The notes beneath the pieces are model-generated. The model worked only from the letters and a program-made list of their open reading frames with translations, had not been told where the DNA came from and made no database searches. Shown one piece after another: positions 30,116 through 37,711 of a stretch of DNA of 37,711 bases (its first letter is position 1; every line of letters starts with the position of its first letter). The translations under genes were made by a program, and so were the position numbers. Origin of the DNA: an uncultured Christensenella sp. (lineage in GTDB: Bacteria > Bacillota > Clostridia > Christensenellales > Borkfalkiaceae); assembly GCA_910586035.1 (NCBI GenBank), contig CAJUHT010000019.1:1-37711 (forward strand), given 5' to 3'.

Positions 30116-30805
30116 ATGAAGGGGTTAAGACTGCTCGGCGATTACGCGCTTGAATTTTTGGTTATTACCTTGCTTGTCGCCCTCTCCGCCTTTACAATAT
30201 TGCCGTTTATACCTATGCTTGTGGGCGTTACGGGATACTTTAAAGAGGACATAGACACAAGACGGTTTAAAGACATATTTACCACTATCGGCAAGAATTG
30301 GAAAATACTAATTTTTTACACGCTCTTTCAATTGGTTATAATAGTTTTTCCCGCGTTGAACATCTATTTTTTCAACACCCACCACGAAAGTATAAACTAC
30401 TTCGTGCTGGCGGTAAGCTGTATAGCCTTGATTGTGGGGATATTTTATCTTGTAACCGCGCCCACGGTTATAGTTAATATGAACGTTACTCTCCGCCAGC
30501 TGTTCTACAACGGAATAATGCTTCTGTTCGGCGGGTTTTTGGGCAGCTTGATTTCCTTAGCCTGCGTTGCGGGCGTGGTTGCGCTCGTCATCTTCTATCC
30601 GTACGCGTTGCCTCTTACGCTGTACGCCGCGCCGTTTTTAATTTCACGGATGATGAAAGAAAACTTTTATAAACTCAAAGCAAAGGCGTTGAAGGTGAGC
30701 GTGTTCGATTTGAAAAAGAGGGAAAAAGAGGACGACTATCTCGACGAGTACGGTATGGTCAGCCGTGGGGAAGAGATAACGGAGAATAACAATGAAGAAA
30801 GCTAA
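30116..30805 (+). CDS. yesL: YesL-type (DUF624) membrane protein
   Basis: A 229-residue protein with four to five membrane helices and a charged C-terminal tail (KKREKEDDY). The pattern LPFIPMLVGVTGYF, ENWK-like GKNWKILIFY and YPYALPLTLYAAP is typical of DUF624/YesL. These proteins are often encoded next to LplB/YtcP transporters and are thought to be accessory components, but their biochemical role is not known. It has a strong AGGAGGGGG site. The next gene starts 14 nt before its stop codon, so the two are translationally coupled. Confidence 0.88.
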   Translation: MKGLRLLGDYALEFLVITLLVALSAFTILPFIPMLVGVTGYFKEDIDTRRFKDIFTTIGKNWKILIFYTLFQLVIIVFPALNIYFFNTHHESINYFVLAVSCIALIVGIFYLVTAPTVIVNMNVTLRQLFYNGIMLLFGGFLGSLISLACVAGVVALVIFYPYALPLTLYAAPFLISRMMKENFYKLKAKALKVSVFDLKKREKEDDYLDEYGMVSRGEEITENNNEES

Positions 30806-32429
30806 ATTTTTAATATTGCCTTTGGCTGCCGCGGCAGCCCTGCTCTCCGCCTGCGGCGGCGGGCAGGTAAACCAGGCGCCCGAACTCCGCGGAGTAAGCG
30901 ATATTAACTGCCTTGTAAACACCTACGTAGACCTGCTCGACGGCGTTGCCGCGCTGGACGAGGAGGACGGCGACATAACGCCCAACCTCGAAATAACCAT
31001 TACCCCGCAGGCGGAAGTCAAGGACGGCTATGCGCTGTTTACGCAGACGGGCGAATACGAAGTTTGCTACGAAATACGCGACAGCTTGGGTAAACTCGCC
31101 CGCACAACCGTAACCGCTTCGGTGATTGCGCGCGACGTTTACAGGGAGGAAGTTTGCTCCAACGGCTTCACCGTGCAAGCGGGCGGAAGAACGGTAATAG
31201 AAAAGAGCGGCTTGACGGGTAGCGCGTACGCCTTTGAAGCTTCGGGCAACGAGATTGCCGAGGACGTCATACTTTCGCGCAGTTATACTATGGTCAGCGG
31301 CACGGAGTACAAATTCACCTACAATATTACAAGCTCGGTTGCGGGCAGAATAAAGGTAGCCGCCGACGGAATAGCTATTGCCGAGCTCAATATAGTAAGC
31401 GGAGAAAACGCGGTAACGTTTAAGCACGCAACGCCGTCCAAGCCCTCCGCCGAGGGCGAAGCGCCTACCGACAACGTGAATATAGCCCTCTGGCTGGGCG
31501 GGCTGGAAGGTCCGTTGAAAGCAAGCGTTAAAAGCGTTTATACCGAGCGCGTGCAGAGCATTGGCGGCGAAACGTTAAAGTTGAAAGATTTTAATTTCAA
31601 CGGCAGTGTGGAGGGGCGCTTCGACGGTACCGAAGGGTACGTAGGGGTTGCCGAGGGCGGCAAAGGCGCATACGTTGAAGTTACAAAGACTTCTAACGAA
31701 ATATGGCGGGGCGGAATGTTCGTAAACACGGGTTTGCCCGTAAGCGCGTTTGAAAACTATAAAATTTCTTTCAATTTGTTCAGCGAAAGCCAAGCCCCGT
31801 ACGAGGTGGTTATATTAAACGGACAGTGGGGCAAAGCGTTAAAAACTTTATACAGCCCCGCAAACGGGCTCAACCAAACGGAAATCACCGTAAACGAAAA
31901 CGACGGCGGAAAGCTGTGGCTGTACGTGCAGTGCGGCAACCGCGGCGGCAGAATAGAAATTTCCGATATCGAAGTAAGTTTGAAAGAAACGGGCTTGCGC
32001 AGGGAAAAGTTTGCCGTTACTCCCTTTACGGTAAACAACGGCGACGGCATTGCAAGCGAGTACGGAAAGGTTACCTGCAACATAAGGGAGTTTGGAAACG
32101 ATTGGGGAAACAACGAAATAGCTTCGCCGGATATGTTTTTGGAGGGCTCGGCGGATAACTATATAATAGAGTTCAGGGCAAAAGCTTCGCAACGGTTAAA
32201 CTGCGTGTTTGCGGCAACCGAAAGCGGAACGTGGCAAACGTTTGCCTGGCGGCAAATAACGCTTACAATCGAGGAGCAGACCTTTTCCGTGCAGTGCGAC
32301 AACAAAAATTTAAACGACGTTTACAGGTTTGTATGGCAATTCGGCAACGCGGAAAACGCCAAGCACCAAAACGTTATGGTGGAAATAAGCCAAATTAAAA
32401 TAAGTTTAAAAAACGACTTGGAAAGATAG
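30792..32429 (+). CDS. Multi-domain lipoprotein with Ig-like and CBM-like modules
   Basis: A 545-residue lipoprotein (lipobox LSAC near residue 21). Residues of about 28-115 fit a bacterial Ig-like (DUF5011-type) domain with DEEDGDITPNLEI and GEYEVCYEIRDSLGKL. Three beta-rich segments follow (about 120-260, 265-400 and 405-540) that look like family 4/9/22-type carbohydrate-binding modules (e.g. YTMVSGTEYKFTYNITS; FENYKISFNLFSESQAPYEV; NYIIEFRAKASQRL). No catalytic motif is seen. It is probably a second surface glycan-binding protein. It overlaps yesL by 14 nt and precedes the cytoplasmic GH32 by 3 nt. Confidence 0.82.
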   Translation: MKKAKFLILPLAAAAALLSACGGGQVNQAPELRGVSDINCLVNTYVDLLDGVAALDEEDGDITPNLEITITPQAEVKDGYALFTQTGEYEVCYEIRDSLGKLARTTVTASVIARDVYREEVCSNGFTVQAGGRTVIEKSGLTGSAYAFEASGNEIAEDVILSRSYTMVSGTEYKFTYNITSSVAGRIKVAADGIAIAELNIVSGENAVTFKHATPSKPSAEGEAPTDNVNIALWLGGLEGPLKASVKSVYTERVQSIGGETLKLKDFNFNGSVEGRFDGTEGYVGVAEGGKGAYVEVTKTSNEIWRGGMFVNTGLPVSAFENYKISFNLFSESQAPYEVVILNGQWGKALKTLYSPANGLNQTEITVNENDGGKLWLYVQCGNRGGRIEISDIEVSLKETGLRREKFAVTPFTVNNGDGIASEYGKVTCNIREFGNDWGNNEIASPDMFLEGSADNYIIEFRAKASQRLNCVFAATESGTWQTFAWRQITLTIEEQTFSVQCDNKNLNDVYRFVWQFGNAENAKHQNVMVEISQIKISLKNDLER

Positions 32430-32432
32430 AAT

Positions 32433-33788
32433 ATGAACGCTTTACAAAAAGCCGACGACCATATAGCTGTGGCAAAAGATAAGGTCAACGGCAAATATAG
32501 GTTAAAATATCATATGGCGCCGCCCGTAGGCTGGATGAACGACCCCAACGGTTTAATTTATTACGGCGGCAAGTATCACCTTTATTATCAGTTTTATCCC
32601 TATGACAGCCTCAACGGCGTAATGCATTGGGGGCACTTCGTATCGCAAGATTTAATTGCTTATACCGACGCGGGCGTTGCGCTCGCACCCGAAGAGCGGG
32701 GCGAAAACATATTTTCGGGCGGGGCTGTGGAAGCGGACGGAGCTTTAAACGCCTTTTACACCCTGCATTATGAGCTTGACGGCGTTAAGACGGAAAAAAT
32801 TTACCGCGAGCAATCGGTTGACGGGCATACGTTTACGGGCAAGAGTTGCGTTTTCGACAACGAAAGCCTTCCGAAGAATATCAGCCGCACCGATTTCCGC
32901 GACCCCTGCCCCGTGAAGGTAGGCGACGATTATTATATATTTATCGGCGGCAAGGATACTAATTCGAATAGGGGCGTTATAATCGTCCTCGGCGGTCCGC
33001 TCGATAATTTACAGTACAAATTTACGCTCGGTCCGTTTGACGAGCTGGGGGATATGGGCGAGTGCCCCTCCTATTGCAGGGTGTACGGAAAGGACGTGTT
33101 GGTTGCTTCGGGCTGTAACGTAAAGCAGAGGGGCAACAGCTTTAAAAACGTTAATTCCAGCGTGTTCATCGTCGGCGAAATGGATTTTGTAAAGGGCGCA
33201 ATGAAAGTCGATTTTATAAGGGAAATTGACAAGGGCGACACCTTTTACGCCCCGCAGTTTATAAACGGCGCAAACAGACCGATAATTGTCGGCTGGCTGG
33301 AAATGTGGGGCAAGCGATATCCCACGCACGAGTGGGGGCACGGCTGGACGGGCGCGTTTTCTGTTCCGAGAGAAATTTCAATAGTGGACGGCGATATTTT
33401 GCAAAAGCCCGTTGCGGAACTTGACGATTATCTTACGCCCGCGATTGGCGACGCAGTGCCCGCGTGCGCTGATATACGTTTGGAGTTCGAAGGCGAGGGA
33501 AGCGTAACCTTGGCGGCGGAAAACGGAGAGGTTATAATAGGCAATAACGGCGGAGTGTATCTCGATACTACAAACTCCAACAATTTAAACGGTTGCGTCC
33601 GCAAAACCGACTTCTGCGGCAGGCAAAGCGACGTGCGCGTACTTTTAGACGTTTCCTCCATAGAGGTGTTCGTGCGCGGGGGCAGGGAAGTTATTTCGAG
33701 CAGGATTTATTTGGACGGCGGCTACACGCTTAAAACGCAGGGCGCGGTCAAGGTTAAAAGCATAGCGGAAATAGGTGCAAAATTATGA
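32433..33788 (+). CDS. Cytoplasmic GH32 beta-fructofuranosidase
   Basis: A 451-residue enzyme without a signal peptide. The GH32 motifs are canonical: WMNDPNG (nucleophile Asp37), FRDP (transition-state Asp157) and GECP (acid/base Glu210). The C-terminal beta-sandwich (about 320-451) includes LDVSSIEVFVRGG. It would hydrolyse imported fructo-oligosaccharides or sucrose to fructose and glucose. Whether it prefers a phosphorylated substrate cannot be judged; no PTS gene is present, which favours non-phosphorylated substrates. It overlaps the next gene by 4 nt. Confidence 0.95.
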   Translation: MNALQKADDHIAVAKDKVNGKYRLKYHMAPPVGWMNDPNGLIYYGGKYHLYYQFYPYDSLNGVMHWGHFVSQDLIAYTDAGVALAPEERGENIFSGGAVEADGALNAFYTLHYELDGVKTEKIYREQSVDGHTFTGKSCVFDNESLPKNISRTDFRDPCPVKVGDDYYIFIGGKDTNSNRGVIIVLGGPLDNLQYKFTLGPFDELGDMGECPSYCRVYGKDVLVASGCNVKQRGNSFKNVNSSVFIVGEMDFVKGAMKVDFIREIDKGDTFYAPQFINGANRPIIVGWLEMWGKRYPTHEWGHGWTGAFSVPREISIVDGDILQKPVAELDDYLTPAIGDAVPACADIRLEFEGEGSVTLAAENGEVIIGNNGGVYLDTTNSNNLNGCVRKTDFCGRQSDVRVLLDVSSIEVFVRGGREVISSRIYLDGGYTLKTQGAVKVKSIAEIGAKL

Positions 33789-35359
33789 AAAGAAAGTGGC
33801 TGTTGCCGCTGTTTACCGCGGCGGCTATGGCGTGCGTAAGCCTTGTCGGTTGCGCAAAGCCCAATAAAAACACGGTGGAGCAAAACGGCAAAAAGGTATT
33901 CCCCGTTTCAACTTACGAGGATACTTTGCCCAAGTATATGGGCGACGTAATGCCCTTTTACGACGACGGGGTAATGAATATCTATCACTTGCAGGATACC
34001 ACGGGCTCCAACTCCATTTTCTATCATCCCATAGCCCGCATTACCACTTCCGACTATGTAAATTACACCGATTGCGGAGTGTCGCTCGGCTTCGACGACG
34101 CGGACGAGGGCTCGGAATTTTATCACCCCGAAGCCACTAAGTCGCCCGACGCGGCACTCGGCACGGGTTCGGTAATAAAGGATACGCAGGGCAATTACCA
34201 CTTCTTCTACACGGGGCACAACGACAACGGTCAGGAAGAGGGGCTTAAATACAACGAGGTTATCCGCCACGCAAAGAGCTACGACAACCAAAAGACCTGG
34301 GTCAAGGACAGGGACGACGAAAACAAGGACTACGAGCTGAACCTCTACGGCTATGAAAACGACTTCCGCGACCCGTACGTTTACTACGACGGCGAGGACG
34401 AGAAGTACTATATGCTTGTAACCACGCGCGATTACGGGCGCGGCGTAATAAAGCGTTATTCGGCTACCGACCTTGACGCGCGCACGGAGGAGTGGAAGGA
34501 CGAGGGGGTATTTTTTGCCAACGACGACGGCGACTACAATATGGAGTGCCCCTCCTACGTGGAGTGGAACGGCTTTTACTACCTTGCATACAGCGAACAG
34601 GGCGCCAACCGCGTTACCCATTACCGTTACAGAACGGAGAGGGACGGCGAGTGGAAACGCTTTGAATTGGACAGCATAGACAACAGCGGTTTCTACGCGG
34701 GCAGGCTGGAAAAGGCGGGCGACGAGTTGTACGCGTTCGCCTGGTGCGCAAGGCTTTCAGGCGGAAGCGTGGGCGGCTTCGATTGGGGCGGCAATCTCGT
34801 AGTCCATAAAATGGTACAGCTTGAAAGCGGCGAGTTGCGCGCGGTTATGACCGACGGAGTAAAAACCGCCTTCAACACGCAGGTCAAATACAGGTTCGGG
34901 GGCGTAAACGACGAGTGTAAAAGCGTATCTTTCGGAGGCGGGGAATTTTCTTCGCGCTGTCTGGAAAAGCTGGGCAGGCACGTTACGAGAATGAGTTTTA
35001 CCGTTAGTTGCGGCGACGGAAGCGGCGACTTCGGCATAACGTTCGCTCTGGACGGAGTGTACAATAACAGGTTGGGCAGTTCGTTAATAGCTTTCGACGT
35101 TAAAAACAATAAACTCGTATGCTACAACAACGTTTCGAGCATATTGCGGTACGGCTCTCCGCTGGCTTCCGTTCCCTTTAAATTCGAAGCGGACAAAAAT
35201 TATAGGGTAAATATAATCGTAGACAGCGAGGTGCTTACCGTCTATCTTGACGACGCTGTTGCGCTGACCGTAAGGTTTGCGGGCATACACAGAAAGAATT
35301 TTGCCTTCTATTCCAACGGAAGCAAGGCGCAGTTTAAGGGGATTGCCTTTTATGAGTAA
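33785..35359 (+). CDS. GH32-like five-bladed propeller lipoprotein
   Basis: A 524-residue lipoprotein (lipobox LVGC, Cys23). Its propeller resembles GH32/GH43-clan enzymes, but the nucleophile motif WMNDPNG is replaced by GDVMPFYDDG (candidate nucleophile Asp54), while FRDP (Asp196) and MECP (Glu254) are kept. Such GDxMPF-type proteins exist in Firmicutes and Actinobacteria as divergent GH32 relatives. The C-terminal 150 residues form a beta-sandwich. It is probably a surface exo-fructosidase or a fructan-binding relative; activity is unproven. It overlaps the upstream gene by 4 nt and the kinase by 8 nt. Confidence 0.85.
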   Translation: MKRKWLLPLFTAAAMACVSLVGCAKPNKNTVEQNGKKVFPVSTYEDTLPKYMGDVMPFYDDGVMNIYHLQDTTGSNSIFYHPIARITTSDYVNYTDCGVSLGFDDADEGSEFYHPEATKSPDAALGTGSVIKDTQGNYHFFYTGHNDNGQEEGLKYNEVIRHAKSYDNQKTWVKDRDDENKDYELNLYGYENDFRDPYVYYDGEDEKYYMLVTTRDYGRGVIKRYSATDLDARTEEWKDEGVFFANDDGDYNMECPSYVEWNGFYYLAYSEQGANRVTHYRYRTERDGEWKRFELDSIDNSGFYAGRLEKAGDELYAFAWCARLSGGSVGGFDWGGNLVVHKMVQLESGELRAVMTDGVKTAFNTQVKYRFGGVNDECKSVSFGGGEFSSRCLEKLGRHVTRMSFTVSCGDGSGDFGITFALDGVYNNRLGSSLIAFDVKNNKLVCYNNVSSILRYGSPLASVPFKFEADKNYRVNIIVDSEVLTVYLDDAVALTVRFAGIHRKNFAFYSNGSKAQFKGIAFYE

Positions 35360-36287
35360 ATTATATTCCGTGGGCGAGTTGCTAATCGATTTTCAGTCGG
35401 TTGGCACGGGCAGTTTAAAGGATACGGCGCAGTTTGTTAAAAACGCCGGCGGAGCGCCCGCCAACGTGTGCGTTCAGGCTGTAAAGCTGGGGCAACAAGC
35501 GGCGTATCTGACCAAGGTAGGCAACGACGGCTTCGGCGAGTTTTTGATTGAAACGCTTAAAAACGAGGGCGTGGACACCTCATATATACGTACTTCCGAT
35601 AAGCACGACACATCGCTTGCGTTCGTAAGTTTTAAAGAGGACGGCGAAAGGCAGTTCAGTTTTTACAGGCGCGCCGCCGCAGATTTATACTTTACCGCCG
35701 AGGACTTTAAAGACGTGCAATTTGAAGCGCGGGATATTTTGGAGTTCGGCAGCGTGGCGTTAAAGACGGAGGAGGCGCGTTCGGCGCATAAGTACCTAAT
35801 AAAAAAGGCGCAAAGCGCGGGCGCGTCGATATTTTTCGACCCCAACCTGAGGTTTAACCTCTGGGAGGATAAGGAGCAACTGCGCGGTACGGTTTTGGAG
35901 TTTGCCCGCTATGCCGACGTGATTAAAGTAGGGGTTGACGAACTCGAATTTATAACGGGGTTGCCCGCCGAAAGCGCGGTTAAAGCTATGTTTAACGGCA
36001 GACTTAAAATTTTGCTTGTAACCGACGGCGGCAAGGGCGCTAAATTATATCTTGCCGACGGCAGGCGGTTTGACTGCGGCGGGTATAAGGTTAAGGCGGT
36101 GGATACCACGGGCGCGGGCGATTCCTTTTTCGGCGCATTCATTGCGCAATATATGGCGGGTAACGGGGAATACGACTACCTTGAAATGTTGCAATTCGCC
36201 TGCAAGTGCGGGGCGTATACGACTACGGGGTACGGCGCGATTCCCGCAATGGGAAACAGACAAAACGTTGATAAGGCGGTAAAATAA
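35352..36287 (+). CDS. PfkB-family sugar kinase, probable fructokinase
   Basis: A 311-residue ribokinase-family kinase. It has the N-terminal PfkB signature region (NAGGAPANVCVQAVKLG), the catalytic C-terminal motif DTTGAGDSFFGAF (catalytic Asp in GAGD) and ATP-site DGGKGA. In this operon it would make fructose 6-phosphate from the fructose released by the GH32 enzymes, feeding glycolysis directly. ATG 35352 is preferred: it overlaps the previous stop (ATGAGTAA) and gives the normal N-terminus; a longer frame reaches into the upstream gene. AAGGGG lies upstream. Confidence 0.92.
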   Translation: MSKLYSVGELLIDFQSVGTGSLKDTAQFVKNAGGAPANVCVQAVKLGQQAAYLTKVGNDGFGEFLIETLKNEGVDTSYIRTSDKHDTSLAFVSFKEDGERQFSFYRRAAADLYFTAEDFKDVQFEARDILEFGSVALKTEEARSAHKYLIKKAQSAGASIFFDPNLRFNLWEDKEQLRGTVLEFARYADVIKVGVDELEFITGLPAESAVKAMFNGRLKILLVTDGGKGAKLYLADGRRFDCGGYKVKAVDTTGAGDSFFGAFIAQYMAGNGEYDYLEMLQFACKCGAYTTTGYGAIPAMGNRQNVDKAVK

Positions 36288-36288
36288 A

Positions 36289-37599
36289 ATGGCTTCTGTA
36301 CAACTTGTAAACGTAAACAAGGTATACGACGGCGGCGTTCACGCCGTGCACGATTTTTCAATCGACATTCAGGACAAGGAATTTATCGTGTTTGTAGGAC
36401 CTTCGGGGTGCGGTAAATCGACCACGCTGAGAATGATTGCGGGGCTGGAAGAAATTTCTTACGGCGACCTTATAATCGACGGCAAGGTTATGAACAGCGC
36501 CGCGCCAAAGGACAGGGACATTGCAATGGTCTTTCAGTCGTACGCGCTGTATCCGCAAATGACGGTTTACAACAATATGGCGTACGCCTTGAAATTGAGG
36601 AAAGTGCCCAAAGACGAAATTGACAGGCGCGTCAAGGAGGCGGCTAAAATTTTAAAGCTTACGCCCTATCTCGACAGAAAGCCGCGCGCCCTTTCGGGCG
36701 GTCAGAGGCAGCGCGTTGCGTTGGGTAGGTCAATAGTAAGGCGCCCCAAAGTCTTTTTGATGGACGAGCCGCTCTCTAACCTCGACGCAAAACTGCGCGT
36801 TGCAATGCGCAGTGAAATCGTACGTATTCACGAGGAGGTGGGCGCAACCACCATTTACGTAACACACGACCAGATAGAGGCTATGACTATGGCTTCGCGC
36901 ATTGTAGTAATGAAGGACGGGTTTATTCAGCAGATTGGCGAGCCTAACGAAATTTACCGCAACCCCGCCAATATGTTCGTAGCAGGCTTTATAGGCACGC
37001 CCGCAATGAACTTTTTGCGCGGTACGGTGGAAAAGGGCAATTTCGTGCTTGACGGCACTGGGGAAAAGATTAAACTTACCGCCGAGCAGAAAAAGCTTTT
37101 AAAAAATTACGAGGGTAAGCAAATAGTTTACGGCATACGCCCCGAAAATCTTGTGTTTGAAAAGAGCGAAAAATTTGAAAAGTTTAAGGACGGCGCTTTC
37201 AAAATGAAGGCGGGCATAATCGAACTTTTGGGCGACATAATAAACGTTCACGGCGCGGCGGGCGAAAGCAAAGTAATTTTAAAGATGAACAGCAAATACT
37301 CCGTAAAGGAGGGCAACGAGTTTAAAGTTGCCGTAGATTGCGAGTACGCAAGATTTTTCAACGCCACAACTACGAAAGCCATTACGCCCGAATACTGCGA
37401 GTACGAGGAAATTGAAAACACGGCTTCGCTTGACGAGGACAACGTAGTTATAATCGAGCAGAAGAAGCAGGGCGTTGTAAGCAAAGTGTTCGGCGCGGTT
37501 AAAAGCGCATTCAAATCAAAAAACAAAGAGAGCGGAAAGAGGGAAGAGGAAGCTTCCGCAGTTGAAAGTAAAGAGGAAGAAAAACAATCCGGAGAATAA
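36289..37599 (+). CDS. msmX: MsmX/UgpC-type sugar ABC transporter ATPase with extra tail
   Basis: A 436-residue ATPase. It has Walker A GPSGCGKST (37-45), the Q-loop in VFQSYALYPQ, signature LSGGQRQR (135-142), Walker B VFLMDE, and the H-loop in VTHDQ. The regulatory TOBE domain (about 235-365) follows. A tail of about 70 residues that such ATPases normally lack ends the protein: it is Lys/Glu-rich (SKVFGAVKSAFKSKNKESGK...). It powers the permeases at 26473/27542 and may serve other CUT1 importers. It is the last gene of the operon and starts 1 nt after the kinase stop. Confidence 0.95.
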   Translation: MASVQLVNVNKVYDGGVHAVHDFSIDIQDKEFIVFVGPSGCGKSTTLRMIAGLEEISYGDLIIDGKVMNSAAPKDRDIAMVFQSYALYPQMTVYNNMAYALKLRKVPKDEIDRRVKEAAKILKLTPYLDRKPRALSGGQRQRVALGRSIVRRPKVFLMDEPLSNLDAKLRVAMRSEIVRIHEEVGATTIYVTHDQIEAMTMASRIVVMKDGFIQQIGEPNEIYRNPANMFVAGFIGTPAMNFLRGTVEKGNFVLDGTGEKIKLTAEQKKLLKNYEGKQIVYGIRPENLVFEKSEKFEKFKDGAFKMKAGIIELLGDIINVHGAAGESKVILKMNSKYSVKEGNEFKVAVDCEYARFFNATTTKAITPEYCEYEEIENTASLDEDNVVIIEQKKQGVVSKVFGAVKSAFKSKNKESGKREEEASAVESKEEEKQSGE

Positions 37600-37614
37600 T
37601 TTAAAACATCATAG

Positions 37615-37652
37615 AGCTTGCGGCAGACAACTGTCTGCCGCAAGCTTTTTTG
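37615..37652 (+). terminator. Terminator of the fructan operon
   Basis: AGCTTGCGGCAGACA pairs perfectly with TGTCTGCCGCAAGCT around a minimal loop, then six T's. It closes the transcript that starts at 26412. The last 59 nt of the window show nothing further. Confidence 0.95.
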
Positions 37653-37711
37653 TGTGTGTGAATTATCATATCAAGTGCAACAGAGGGAATAAAAAAAGTA
37701 GTCCATATAAA

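Noticed and set aside
33908..34621. 237-codon Val-rich open frame on the minus strand
   Set aside because: Shadow of the GH32-like lipoprotein; composition reflects Asp/Tyr codons read backwards.
36289..36298. Internal promoter before the MsmX-type ATPase
   Set aside because: Only 1 nt separates it from the kinase stop and no -35/-10 pair of quality was found just upstream, so read-through is the simpler view.
1..37711. CRISPR array, prophage or complete insertion sequence
   Set aside because: No regularly spaced repeats, no phage structural genes and no transposase with terminal inverted repeats were seen; only the integrase remnant remains.

Overview
The window looks like chromosome from an uncultured gut-type Clostridia (Firmicutes). 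The evidence is Gram-positive lipoprotein signals and C-terminal membrane anchors, a SpoIIE-type phosphatase, PepV, a YesL protein, an MsmX-type ATPase, the rpsF-ssb-rpsR operon, strong sigma-A type promoters (TTGACA-17-TATAAT style) and GC-rich codon use in a moderately AT-rich background. A placement near Christensenellales/Borkfalkia-like lineages is a guess from protein style only.

Region 1 (1-2240) is the tail of an rRNA operon: tRNA-Asn, 5S rRNA and a terminator. Behind it lie a 140-bp exact direct repeat, a second 5S 3' fragment, a decayed tyrosine recombinase and the 3' part of a gene that resembles the C-terminal TOBE region of an ABC ATPase. This is a genomic scar. Region 2 (2240-7800) holds a membrane protein of unknown function, tRNA-Ser(GCU), an SGNH hydrolase, a YcxB-like membrane protein, a CbrC-family protein and the dipeptidase PepV. 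Region 3 (7800-14030) holds a RadC-like protein with a degenerate metal site, a NarL-type two-component system, a PAS/Cys-cluster/PP2C phosphatase, a lipid kinase and CCA-adding enzyme. The last two are transcribed divergently from promoters that share one palindromic -35 hexamer. Region 4 (14030-18860) holds a 925-residue membrane-anchored repeat protein, the rpsF-ssb-rpsR operon with a probable S6:S18 leader, and a membrane-bound XRE regulator with a zinc ribbon. An SDR oxidoreductase (18920-19720) follows.

Region 5 (19780-37650) is the most notable part: an 18-kb fructan utilisation locus. A LacI-type regulator is divergent from a lipoprotein with about 11 Cys/His repeats and two copies of a beta-sandwich-like domain, followed by a large membrane-anchored GH32 fructanase with CBM66-like and X2-like modules. 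A second promoter drives an approximately 11-kb operon: two CUT1 permeases, a solute-binding lipoprotein, YesL, a multi-domain lipoprotein, a cytoplasmic GH32, a GH32-like lipoprotein, a PfkB sugar kinase and an MsmX-type ATPase. A terminator closes it. The likely flow is surface binding and cleavage of levan/inulin, ABC import of fructo-oligosaccharides, cytoplasmic hydrolysis, and phosphorylation of fructose. Both promoters carry the same 12-bp motif exactly 15 bp upstream of TTGACA, with a second related copy 33 bp further upstream, which predicts co-regulation.
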